From Phoronis australis (taxonomy: Eukaryota; Phoronida; Phoronidae), in the NCBI GenBank assembly GCA_002633005.1, contig NMRA01000135.1:803681-867680 (forward strand): a DNA stretch of 64,000 nt, read 5' to 3'. The notes under the pieces were generated by a model. That model was not told where the DNA came from and searched no databases. It was given only the letters and a program-made list of their open reading frames with translations. Shown piece after piece: positions 55,324 through 64,000 of this stretch. A program made the position numbers and the translations under genes. Within the stretch, counting starts at the first letter, position 1; each line of letters starts with the position of its first letter.

Positions 55324-57104
55324 TAGACCCTATTCACGCCGACAGGAGGCGCGTTCCAAAACGAGGCTCGCTACGATAGCTCTGTTAGCTTATCGGCATA
55401 GGAGTCTGTGTTTCAGTCCGTGTTGTTCCCCGAACGGCTAGAAAAAGTACGGACACGCTTCACAATCTCTAAAGACGTTTAGATTCGGAAGCGTTGGGTC
55501 GTTGCCATACGCCGACGAAGCAAAATATGTCCGTGTAAAATAAATGTTTTCGAAAAGTTAGATCATATTTTGTCGCGTCTCGGTCAGTCGTCAAGCATCA
55601 TAGTAACGACCGGAGAATGGGCCAGCCAGGTTGTATTTTCATGACAACGGAATTAGGGGGGGGCTAAAATTGTATCAGATCCCATTTTAGAGTTCGGGTG
55701 CGAATTGCTGATTAGCACACGTGCGCAACCAGGGGGTCTTGGGGGGTGAATAAGCAACGCATAGGCGATGAATGAACCCCGTTTACCGTTTTTTTTTTAG
55801 TCAACAGGTCCGCAAACCCAAGAATTCAAGACCCCTGCTTCCCCAGATTTTAGGCTGGGTGCGCGCATCTGCCGAAATGCTGCTTATTCCTGTGCCTGCC
55901 CCCCCCCCTAATTCAAAATCCTGGATCCGCCCCTGCTACGGGTTGAAACATTATAATTTTTCTTTCCAAAAAGGACAGAGCCCTCAATCCCTCAAATTTA
56001 GGGCCCAATATCGGCCCTATTCCCTCTCAAAAATATTGAAATATCACGCGAAATTCCCCCCACGAGGCACAAAAATTCCCCTAGTGAAAAATCTCTCTGA
56101 GTTCACATAACCTGTAACCACACAGGTGACAATTTTTAAGAGCACAAAAGGCTACTTTAAAATGAGACAGAGCCTATGAGAGCTTGCAACAGGGCGGGGG
56201 TGCTATTGATGGTGATCGGGAGGTAGACTGTTCCCGCCCTCACTCTGCGAAAAAATCGCCTCTCAGTAGGCACTAGCACCTTTCCCCTCGGATGAACGAG
56301 GTTTCTGCAGAAACATGATAACTATGATTTCATTGTCCAGTTAACTGAAATTGAGTTCTAAAACGAGGTTACGTTTTGGACGAACGAATTAGGTGTTTTA
56401 ATTTTAAAATTCAACTTGGTCCAAATTGATACTTGAAATCTAACACATGAAATAGACGTAAGAATTATTACAACCAAGAAAGCAGAATTGATGGTCAAAT
56501 AATTTTTATTTTCAATTACGAGTCTGGTTTATTATTTTAATAAAAAATATATTTAATAACATCAATTATTCTTTCAGATCAATGACAAATCAACTGTTAG
56601 TCCCAGGGAGTGCATAGGATCAGGCTATGCTTGATTTTAATATTCTTGATCAACAAATTAAACCAGATGTGACTAATTGCACATGACAGCCACCACTGTC
56701 GAATATGTCTTCAACTCGTCAACAATACGAGCAGATGACCTGGTCCGCGTAGAAAGTATTTTGATCAACAATTTACAAGAAAAAAGTAACCCTGCATTCA
56801 GCATAATACCTAATCCGTAACACTACGATCGCCGCAATTTGGCCATATTTACTTTTCATGTTTCGAACTTAGTTTTCCGAGAAAAATTAAACCCTTTCGT
56901 CAGACAACTCTTTGACGCCTTAACTTGTTCTCTAATGTAATTTTCTACGTCTGTGTGGTTTAATTGTTGACACATTATTAAAATTCAGTATCCAGGTTGG
57001 ACTCGAAAGACCGGCTATTTAACTCACGCAATGTCTACTTTCGCTTTGTTTATCGCAGTGAGCCTCGCTTTGGATTTTAACGTCTGCCGCGTGAATAGAG
57101 TCTA
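55324..57104. mobile_element. TA-flanked TIR element nested in the left arm
   Basis: Ends TAGACCCTATTCACGCCG and CGCGTGAATAGAGTCTA are inverted repeats, and similarity extends to about 55 bp (AACGAGGCTCGCTACGATA against the complement of GCAGTGAGCCTCGCTTT). TA lies directly on both sides (55322-55323 and 57105-57106). Removing it restores continuity with the right arm of the outer element. Its 1.78 kb contain another hAT5-like MITE but no transposase frame. Confidence 0.7.
55649..55935. mobile_element. hAT5-like MITE, copy F
   Basis: Degraded left end (GGAATTAGGGGGGGGCTAAAAT), good right end AATCCTGGATCCGCCCCTG. Internal CCTGCTTCCCCAGATTTTAG and GGGTGCGAATTGCTGATTAG match copies A and E. No target duplication is recognisable. 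Lies inside the TA-flanked element. Confidence 0.75.
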
Positions 57105-57467
57105 TAGTCTGACTGTGAGAGCAGTCGAGTCGGTCATTGTTCTACCTCGGTTGTGGTAAGTTCGGTCGTGGTTTGCTTTTGCTTACGAGCCAGTCAACAT
57201 GCTACGCTGTTGCTGCGTACTGGGGTGTACTCAATATCGTCTAAAGTACAGAGGAAGAACTGTCCCACTTGGCCGAGGGTGATCTGAGCACCCAAACTGC
57301 TTACATCCCTTCGTGTGACTCCTTCGCCACACACCTGGCACCTTCTAAATAGCTCCAATACAAGTCCACAATAAACTTATCAAACTTAGGCTCACTGATC
57401 TGTTCATTGGATGACGAACTGTCCTCTTCACTGGGTGTCGAACTGGGCCTGTTTTCACTCCCACTAC

Positions 57468-57760
57468 TCAACATCGCTGCAGGGCTGCTTGCAGGCTTTG
57501 GTCTAGAGACAAAAGCACAAGGCGAATCACTGCTAGTTCCCGGAATTGCACGCATAATCTGACGGCAGAAAATGCTTGCCACACACTCGGTAACCCTCCA
57601 CTGCTTTGTACGTTGCGTGGACGGGTAGCGCTGCGTTCTTCACATGAACGAGTTAGCCAAGTACGGCGAAGTGTGTCGTCCTTCGGAAAGCGACGCAAGG
57701 TACCCAAAGCGCGTGTGAGACGATAATGAGTACATCCCGGCACTCAGCAACAGCGTTGCA
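57468..57760 (-). pseudogene. THAP-type zinc-finger remnant
   Basis: Minus-strand frame with VPGCTHYRLTRALGTLRRFP then KDDTLRRTW, the first part of a C2CH THAP domain (usual C.V.GC.N...FHRFP.D...R..W). The second Cys/His pair lies in a different phase, reading VCGKHFLPSDY at about 57560-57600. A frameshift and a stop after the first cysteines break it. The continuing frame (57301-57582) has a Ser/Glu-rich tail (SSTPSEEDSSSSNEQ). It belongs to the inverted-arm element. Confidence 0.65.
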
Positions 57761-58684
57761 TGTTGACTGACTTGTAAACAAAAGCAAACGACGACAGAAC
57801 GTATCACAACCGAGGTAGAACAATGACTGGCTTGACAGCTCTCACAATCAGGCTTTAATGAAAAGAAATTGGCGCGAAACTCTTGCATCCCATAACGTCA
57901 CTTCCGGAGTAGAGGATGAGAAATTAATCAAATTACGAAAAGCTGTAATTAAGTAAAAAATGTGTCTGGGATAATCAACGAACCTTATTTTTGTTAAAAG
58001 TGACATGAAAAAGGTTGCCTTCGCCTTTAAATTACAACAGGAAGTAAACAGACCGAAGTAAGAATTGTTCGGCAAAAGTCGGTCAAGATCGGCGAAACAA
58101 GCGCTACCAGTGTATGCGATCGTCTGCGTTCTTTGTTCGTTCGTTGGCGGGAACTGAGTTAGAGTGTCATTCAATGAATGTACATTTACGGGAAGAAATT
58201 GACGAGGTATGCATAAGATTCTGAGAATGGGGTACACAGAGCTATCTTTTTAGTCGATGATTCCGACGCCTGATTTGGCGACTTGGGATTTCTGTGATTT
58301 TCCAATTGTGGCGACCTCAGATTTCGTTTGGCAACCTGGCGTTAAGCTATGCGTCAAGGCGTCAAGCGCTCTTCAATGTGTTGCCGTCTATTTGTAGATA
58401 CGAATGATGGTCCAAAAATCAGACAATCAAAAAGTGGACGAGCATTTCAGTATATTTATGTTTTATGACATGCAATGAAGTCAGTGGTAAATGGCCACAG
58501 TAAAGGTAAGAAATCTAATCTTCAAGGAGAATGCCACCTGATTTCATTAGTCTTTCTTACCGTCTTAATCGGTCTATATCCACATCGCCTCTTATACGGT
58601 GGACCTCACCTTGCCGGGAGGTGTCGCGTTAACCTGTGAGGAAGGTGAGAAACGACGCAACGACGTCAGTGGTTCGTCTGCAGA

Positions 58685-58980
58685 GTGAATGCCGCTATAT
58701 TGCGGTGCATTGTCCCAGCTTGTCCGAACTATGAAGCTGCGAAGAAAGCGGGTATATCATTTTTTCGACTTCCTCGAGACCCCGAAATGCTTAGGAAGTG
58801 GCTCGCGGTAGTGAAGAATGAAAGGTATGCTGTTAATAGCAAGTATGAGGCCGTGAAACATCTCTGTGTCTGTGCCGGGTCGGCATTTCGTCGACAGTGA
58901 TTTCTCTGAACAATTCGGGCTTACCAAAGAACTGTCCATACGTTCCGTTGCCTGTGCATGTTCACGGTGCCTCACTAGTA
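58685..58980 (+). pseudogene. THAP-domain fragment, frameshifted
   Basis: Reads LRCIVPACPNYEAAKKAG then ISFFRLPRDPEMLRKWLAVV, a clear first two-thirds of a THAP zinc finger (Cys-x4-Cys, then the FxRxP and W landmarks). The expected final Cys-x2-His-Phe is found only after a phase change, as GRHFVDSDF at about 58883. No in-frame ATG precedes it; the apparent start is GTG. It could be an exon with unusual splicing, but a decayed transposon or host gene is more likely. It differs in sequence from the THAP remnants at 57.2-57.7 kb. Confidence 0.65.
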
Positions 58981-59203
58981 TTTCTTGATCAGTGTATCCC
59001 TGTTCGAACTGATAGCCTGAAACCTAACGACCCGTGAAGTCTTCGTCGGATGCCAGTGAGCTCTTGACTAAGTCGGGATTGGCGCCGAGCAAGTTGCCAT
59101 GTAGTCGTTTATTATTCTGCGTTCTGTTTCAAAATGAATTATTCTCATCCTAAAATGATCCTAACCTGTTGCTTATATGAAACTGAAACAAAGTCTGTCT
59201 CAT

Positions 59204-59581
59204 TAGATACAATTTGTATTGCCTTGGATTGCTCGTGAGTGCCAATGTTTTGAGAAGCCAGCAATGAATAAAGCAATGCGTTACCAGCTTTTGATGCTGG
59301 CAGCAAAGGTAATTGATCGGGCACCGAGGCCGTGTGAGCGCATGCTAATTCAGTGTTTGCTGACAGAAAGGTGTTGTGAAACAATTACTCGATTTTATAT
59401 GCTATGGTCACATGTTAGGGGAATCTTTCATTTAGAAATACAAATACATTATTCAAATCATTGTTACTGTACAACCTTTGACCTGACGGTCTGTGGAAGG
59501 GGAACCCGACTTCGCGGCCCCCGACAAGTAGATTTTCAGTTTTTTGGCTAATTCACATATAATTACGTGCACATTATTTCT
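59204..59581 (+). repeat. Duplicated block of about 385 bp, copy 1
   Basis: Nearly identical to 60091-60480: shared CAATGTTTTGAGAAGCC, GCACCGAGGCCGTGTGAGCG, CTAATTCAGTGTTTGCTGAC and CGATTTTATATGCTATGGTC. Both copies keep an open plus-strand frame (59219-59551 here), reading RAPRPCERMLIQCLLTE, with no family I recognise. The frame may be a remnant of a coding region. The two copies bracket a TIR element. Confidence 0.8.
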
Positions 59582-60090
59582 CTGGGGCCTTTCATACTAA
59601 CGTCGACGCGTCGATGGTTTGGGGAGTTGCGGTCAGTATGAACGCTTAACTCCGGTCCTGGATCGCAGTAAACAGCTCCATTTAACATCGCAGTTAACAG
59701 GTGGATTTAATAGCGCAGCGTCGACGCTGCGGTGCAGTATGAACACTTAACTTCGGTCCAATCGAAGTTAACGCCAGGTGCCACTGTTATCGCCAACAGT
59801 TACAGGGTAGTGCTGTCACTAATAGCTGCTTATATTTTGCTCTAATAATAACCAATCGATTTAAAAATAAGTTTAATGTCACTTAGCACATGTAAATGTT
59901 TCCAAATTGAAACATTGAAAAAATCATATCATGCAACGCTACCTTGCGATTACTTCGATGACGACAGCGGCACCAACCGCTTACTTCCATGTTCGTTAAC
60001 TACCGAAGCCAGTATGAACGGTCCAGTTAACTGCGCTGTTTACGTCGACGCTCCGCTCAGACCGGAGATAAGTCAATATGAAAGGGCCTT
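59582..60090. mobile_element. TIR element between the duplicated blocks
   Basis: Left end GGGGCCTTTCATACTAACG and right end CAATATGAAAGGGCCTT are inverted repeats of about 15 bp. The motif CAGTATGAACG recurs inside at about 59634, 59732 and 60010 with GTTAACTGCGCTGTTTAC-type segments. About 509 bp, non-coding. It occupies exactly the interval between the two duplicated blocks. Confidence 0.6.
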
Positions 60091-60480
60091 TAGATAGTAC
60101 AATTTGTAATGTCTTGGAATGTTCGTGAGTGCAAATGTTTTGAGAAGCCAGCAATGAATAAAGCACTCCGTTACCGGCTTTTGATGCCGGAAACGAAGGT
60201 AATTGATTGGGCACCGAGGCCGTGTGAGCGCATGCTAATTCAGTGTTTGCTGACAGAAAGCTGTTGTGAAACAATTACTCGATTTTATATGCTATGGTCA
60301 CATGTTAGGGGAATCTTTATTTAGAAATACAAATACATTATTCAAATCATTGTTCATGTACAACCTTTTCCCTGACGGTCTGTGGAAGGAGAACCAGACT
60401 TTGCGGCCCCCGACAAGTACCTAAGTAGATGTTCAGTTTCGTGGCTAATTCACATAAATAATTACGTGCACATTATTTCT
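60091..60480 (+). repeat. Duplicated block of about 385 bp, copy 2
   Basis: Second copy of the block at 59204-59581, with scattered substitutions and small indels, for example TAGATAGTACAATTTG against TAGATACAATTTG. Its open frame (60109-60324) is shorter than that of copy 1 because one base differs near GGGGAATCTTTATTTAG. Confidence 0.8.
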
Positions 60481-62296
60481 TTTGCTCACTATTATAGTCT
60501 TTTCGTGACTGGAGGTTTAGTTTCCAACTCAAGCTGGTTTATGTTCGTGCCAATCCCGGCGGCCTCGACGGGCCTGTTCGAGCTACGAGCCGCGTGAACT
60601 GGCCGGGATAACAAGCGTTTTGTGTGTTTAGAACTCAAAACATCCCAAGTATAAAAACACAGATCTAGGTTATCCTGTCTGTATTTCACGGAAGAATACT
60701 TCGAATTTATCTCCGAACAGACCCCAAACTCCTGCTACGGACCTTGATAAATTGGCTGCCGAACTTTGTAGGCTACGCCTTTTGTGTCCAAATACCCGGA
60801 GTAAATCCGTAACAGCGAAATAAAACAACACGTTTTTATCAGACCTCGGTGTATTTTTAAGGGTTTTACATCCATTCGAAGTTTGATGATTTATTAGTGT
60901 AAAACGATAAATTCAAGCGATAAGCTGACACCACTAATCCGTGTTGTGAACTGCTGAACAGACTGCATATGAAACCAATTACGCCATTGGAAAATTTCAA
61001 CACCTCCGTCTGCCGCCAGGTGTCAGGTAACGCAACCGAACCTGCCGTTATCGAGTAGAACTACTCGTTCTTAATTGATACAAAATAGGTTGTTTCTCCT
61101 TTAATTTTATTGCAGGTGGATAAACAGGCTCAGAACAGGAGTTCACCATTTCACCACCAACTTGTACATGATCAAAACAGAATTATTTTATTCTTGGTCT
61201 CGCTAAAACATCTATATCAGCTGGTACAACACGCTCGATTGCGACAGGGCTAGATTAGAGCTACTGTCCTTGAATAAGCTCCGCTCCACTTGTCAGTCAC
61301 TGAGCTGGTGAGCAGTCAAGACATATTATTTACTGAAGCTTGGTCAAATATACTTTAAAAAACAACTTTGGATCTTTAGAATGTTTTTATTTTTTTCACT
61401 ATACTGTGCATCAAGAATTAAAGATTAGGATGACATAAAAATGTAAAGAAACAGTCAAAATTATTTTTTTTGTGTATCCACCTGCCTTAATTGGGCTTTT
61501 TCTCGGCATCGGCAAATCGACTTAATTTGTACTTAAGAACATAAGTTCTTACGGCTTGGTGGATTACGCCGAAACCTTCCAGATTCAATATTTATTCATC
61601 AGTCTCAAGAGCGCTGTTAGGATTTTTGAAAAAATGCCTAGTTTTGCTTACTGTAATAAAATACCTTACGTTTTGCGAGTTGATTTGTCATAGAAACCAA
61701 ACAAAAATGCTAATAAAAAAAACTAACAACGTTTTTGAGGTGAGTGGTGAAGTTTTCTTTTAAAAAACGGTTTCATTAAAATTGACCGAGGGATTATTGT
61801 GCTATGAATGTACCTTTCTTAAACATGGAATTTTTATATTTCCTGATTTTTTTCTTTCATAAAATGTATATTTTCACTAGTTGAAAAAGCCTAGTTTTTT
61901 GATATAAGAGTTCTTAGACTAATGGAGGCCACTAAATAAGGTTTGGTATAATCTTCAGAGAGCACTAGCTTTTTAGTGTAAATGTGCTACTTAAACTGCT
62001 GGGCCTTTTCGAATGTCAAATGCTTGAGGATTTATGCCTACATTTGGTGAAAAGACTGGAGCTACGACCCATTTCCCACTATGGGTTTTCGCCTTTTTGT
62101 TTGAGGTTTATTGTACGCTGTAATTATCTGTCGTGATGGTAATGATTTGCCGCTTAGTAGACATAAGCCCTGTGGAGTCTGAGGTAGCGTTCATTGTGTT
62201 TAAATTTATTATGCAACAAATGCCATCCCTCAGTGACATGTATTGACCTTTGTGATAGTGCAGGCTCTCTCAATATTACTTATGACTTATACTCCA
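60481..62296. other. Intergenic, no gene recognised
   Basis: About 1.8 kb of AT-rich sequence with no convincing exon, RNA gene or repeat family member. Confidence 0.45.
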
Positions 62297-62695
62297 TGGC
62301 TCGGGTCTAATCTTTACACTCGAAATTGTTCTTGACATTTTCCGCCCTGCACTTGTGCGAACTCAAGCTACATGTAAGTGGCACTTATTCTGTATTCGGG
62401 TATCACTACAGTTTATTTGTATAGCTGACTTGTCACAGCTCGCTTTTGAATTAGAAATTTAAAGTTTTTACTCGAAATATCATGATCTCTCTTTTGTAAC
62501 TCGACTGTAGGACTGGCCAGTCCTAGAGTTCTTTGCTCGAATCTTTAATCTAGTGGTCATCAAGTGCGAACGTGACTGTACTAGACACTAATCTGAGCAA
62601 AGGATGCCCTTGATCATAGAATAATACTCGGACATTTATCGTACAAAAGTATAACGGAAAATTCAAGTTCGAGTTCAGAGATCAGATGCCGGGCT
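62297..62695. mobile_element. TCGAA-rich TIR element, copy at 62.3 kb
   Basis: Starts GGCTCGGGTCTAATCTTTAC (then ACTCGAAA) and ends TTCGAGTTCAGAGATCAGAT (then GCCGGGC), the same inverted ends as the element in the TatD frame. Internal ATTCTGTATTCGGGTATC and CATCAAGTGCGAACGTG also match. Length about 399 bp, diverged from the other copies. Confidence 0.7.
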
Positions 62696-63310
62696 GTGAA
62701 CAGAACGCGACATGTTTAATCACGGTAGTTTCATTGGATTCTCAATGAAACACGATTCCTTGAAATGTGCCTAATAAAGGGTGGCGCCACACTGACATTC
62801 CCCTTTCTCATAGGGCGCACAAACCGATGCCATTTCGGTGCAATTTTCATGACTTTAGGAAATTTGAACACAGATATGTTCTCATTCAAGTTGCTGCCTC
62901 CACAAACGCACCTTTTCATGTGTGAAACAGGCGGCTATCCGAGTAGTTTCCTCACAACTCCCCAGTATTGCACTGGTAAAAACAACAATGGCGGAGACGG
63001 TATTCCACCCATTACGTACAACCCCGATAACAGAATTTTTTTTTTTTAATTTTTGGCTTCTTTCTTAGCAACAGGTATGCTAAAGGCTATCAAATCTCTT
63101 AAGATATATTAACAAAATTCTTTTTGAGACACAGGGTCATGGTGGGAGCTCTTTAAATTGTGTATTCGATAAATGCAACAATAAGAAAGCGGTAGGTAAG
63201 GGAGCGTTCACTACCGTCCTACTGCCCCCGTCACCTCTCAGCACTCACTGCTGTTATCCTTTTCGAAATGGGTGAGCGCTACGCCCGTAAGTTAATTACA
63301 AATACATCAC
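62696..63310. other. Unassigned DNA
   Basis: No recognisable gene. A 94-codon plus-strand frame (62765-63049) has no domain and ends in a T-run. Confidence 0.4.
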
Positions 63311-63327
63311 TTTATACAAAATAAGGG

Positions 63328-63590
63328 GTGGTCCAAAGTGACAAGTGTCCCTATTGTGATGACTTACAGACTTTACTTCATATGTTTTATCATTGCTCCT
63401 GTGTCAGGACTTTCTGGGAATCAGCGCAAACACTCTTAAATACTCAATACATGTTTACGATTTGGGACACATTAGATTTTGTTCAAAACTCTGATTCAAA
63501 TCATAAATTAATTTGTAATTCCGTTAATACACTTGCCACTTTACTTCATTTATCAGACAGCAAAGGTAGAATATCCTCTCTTTTCCATGC
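63328..63590 (+). pseudogene. LINE reverse transcriptase C-terminal zinc-finger fragment
   Basis: Open plus-strand segment with CPYCDDLQTLLHMFYHCSCV followed by RTFWESAQ. Cys-x2-Cys ... His-x4-Cys followed by Val-x2-Phe-Trp is the CCHC region at the end of L1-like and related LINE ORF2 proteins (zf-RVT type). No upstream reverse transcriptase is visible, so it is a 5'-truncated or broken LINE 3' end. It runs straight into a fragment of the hAT5-like MITE. Confidence 0.75.
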
Positions 63591-63665
63591 GCGCACCCAG
63601 CCTAAAATATAGGGTGGCTCGAATTCTTAGGTATGCGGACCTTTTACTGAAAAAATGGGGCCACT
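63586..63665. repeat. hAT5-like MITE internal fragment, copy G
   Basis: GCGCGCACCCAGCCTAAAAT then ATAGGG and GGCTCGAATTCTTAGG matches the internal part of copy A (GCGCGCGTCCAGCCTAAAAT then GTAGGG, TCTCGAATTTTTGGG). No ends are present. Confidence 0.6.
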
Positions 63666-64000
63666 AGGTTCATGCCTCACATTCGCGCTGAATATTCCTG
63701 TGGGCTTTGTGGACCTTCGTCTCCTTTACTCGGACTTTTTGTTTCGCTGAGGCAGACCTTTTGCCCAATTCGCCAAATTGGGGTGTGCCCATGTTTTTTA
63801 ACTATCTCAAGTTGAAATTACAAACGTTCATAAACACAATTTAACAGATACCTCGGACACAAATGTGGATAAATGGAGAGGTCTGCACGCATGCTTTAAA
63901 TTAGTATTCTAGAAATGATCAAAGTTCTACTGTTATTATTTTCATGTTTGTATGTATTTATATAGGACATAATTTCATCAGACATCATATCAGCACGGCG

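Larger units (their letters stand above)
55149..58030. mobile_element. Inverted-arm element with decayed THAP-like domains (P-element-like)
   Basis: The left arm (55149-55323 and, after a nested insertion, 57107 to about 57290) is the inverted repeat of the right arm (about 57600-58030). Ends are TTAAAGGCGAAGGCAACC and GGTTGCCTTCGCCTTTAA. Pairing is continuous through ATTATCCCAGACATATTTTT, TTTCGCGCCAATTTCTTTTC, TCATTGTTCTACCTCGGTTG and CAACATGC. Both inner ends carry the start of a THAP-type zinc finger: MLRCCCVLGCTQYR on plus and VPGCTHYRL...RRFPKDDTLRRTW on minus. THAP domains occur at the N-terminus of P-superfamily transposases, so a P-like non-autonomous element is plausible; this is inference. 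No clear target duplication is seen. Confidence 0.65.

Overview
This is a piece of a metazoan nuclear genome, AT-rich and gene-sparse. The genes have multiple exons with GT-AG introns from about 70 bp to about 4.8 kb, and transposable-element debris lies between and inside them. A DDB2 gene and a tailless/TLX-type nuclear receptor place it in animals. A urease accessory gene (ureF), unknown in vertebrates, points to an invertebrate, probably marine. I cannot name the phylum from the sequence.

Four host genes can be assembled with consistent splice phases. DDB2 (minus, 8901 to 1954, seven coding exons, 549 aa) is the UV-damage sensor of nucleotide excision repair. TPI (plus, 10924 to 15234, five exons, 249 aa) is the glycolytic triosephosphate isomerase. 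These two are divergently arranged, with about 2 kb between their start codons. A ureF-like gene (minus, 26655 to 18881, six exons, about 255 aa) follows, convergent with TPI. An NR2E1/TLX-like receptor (minus, 40182 to 31066, seven coding exons, 384 aa) follows, and its first coding exon is only four nucleotides long. The genes are functionally unrelated and no operon-like logic is visible.

From about 41 kb to the end the window is mostly mobile-element debris. The centrepiece is an LTR element at 45341-50579, with LTRs of about 305 bp, a primer-binding-like site and a polypurine tract. It carries a gag-like region with a CCHC zinc knuckle and a TatD-family metal-dependent nuclease reading frame. 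I find no protease, reverse transcriptase or integrase. The TatD frame is split by a TIR element of about 400 bp. The LTR element itself sits in or at the edge of an L1/Tx1-like LINE (minus strand, 50588-52197).

Further on there is an inverted-arm element carrying decayed THAP-like domains (55149-58030) with a TA-flanked element nested inside it (55324-57104). A separate THAP-like fragment lies at 58685, and a duplicated block of about 385 bp brackets a TIR element at 59582-60090. A LINE reverse-transcriptase C-terminal zinc-finger fragment lies near the right end (63328). Across the window a small TIR family recurs at least six times, several copies with exact 5-bp target duplications (hAT5-like). 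A long-TIR family clusters around the start of TPI. The only assembly gaps (1466-1498 and 53220-53393) lie in low-complexity DNA.
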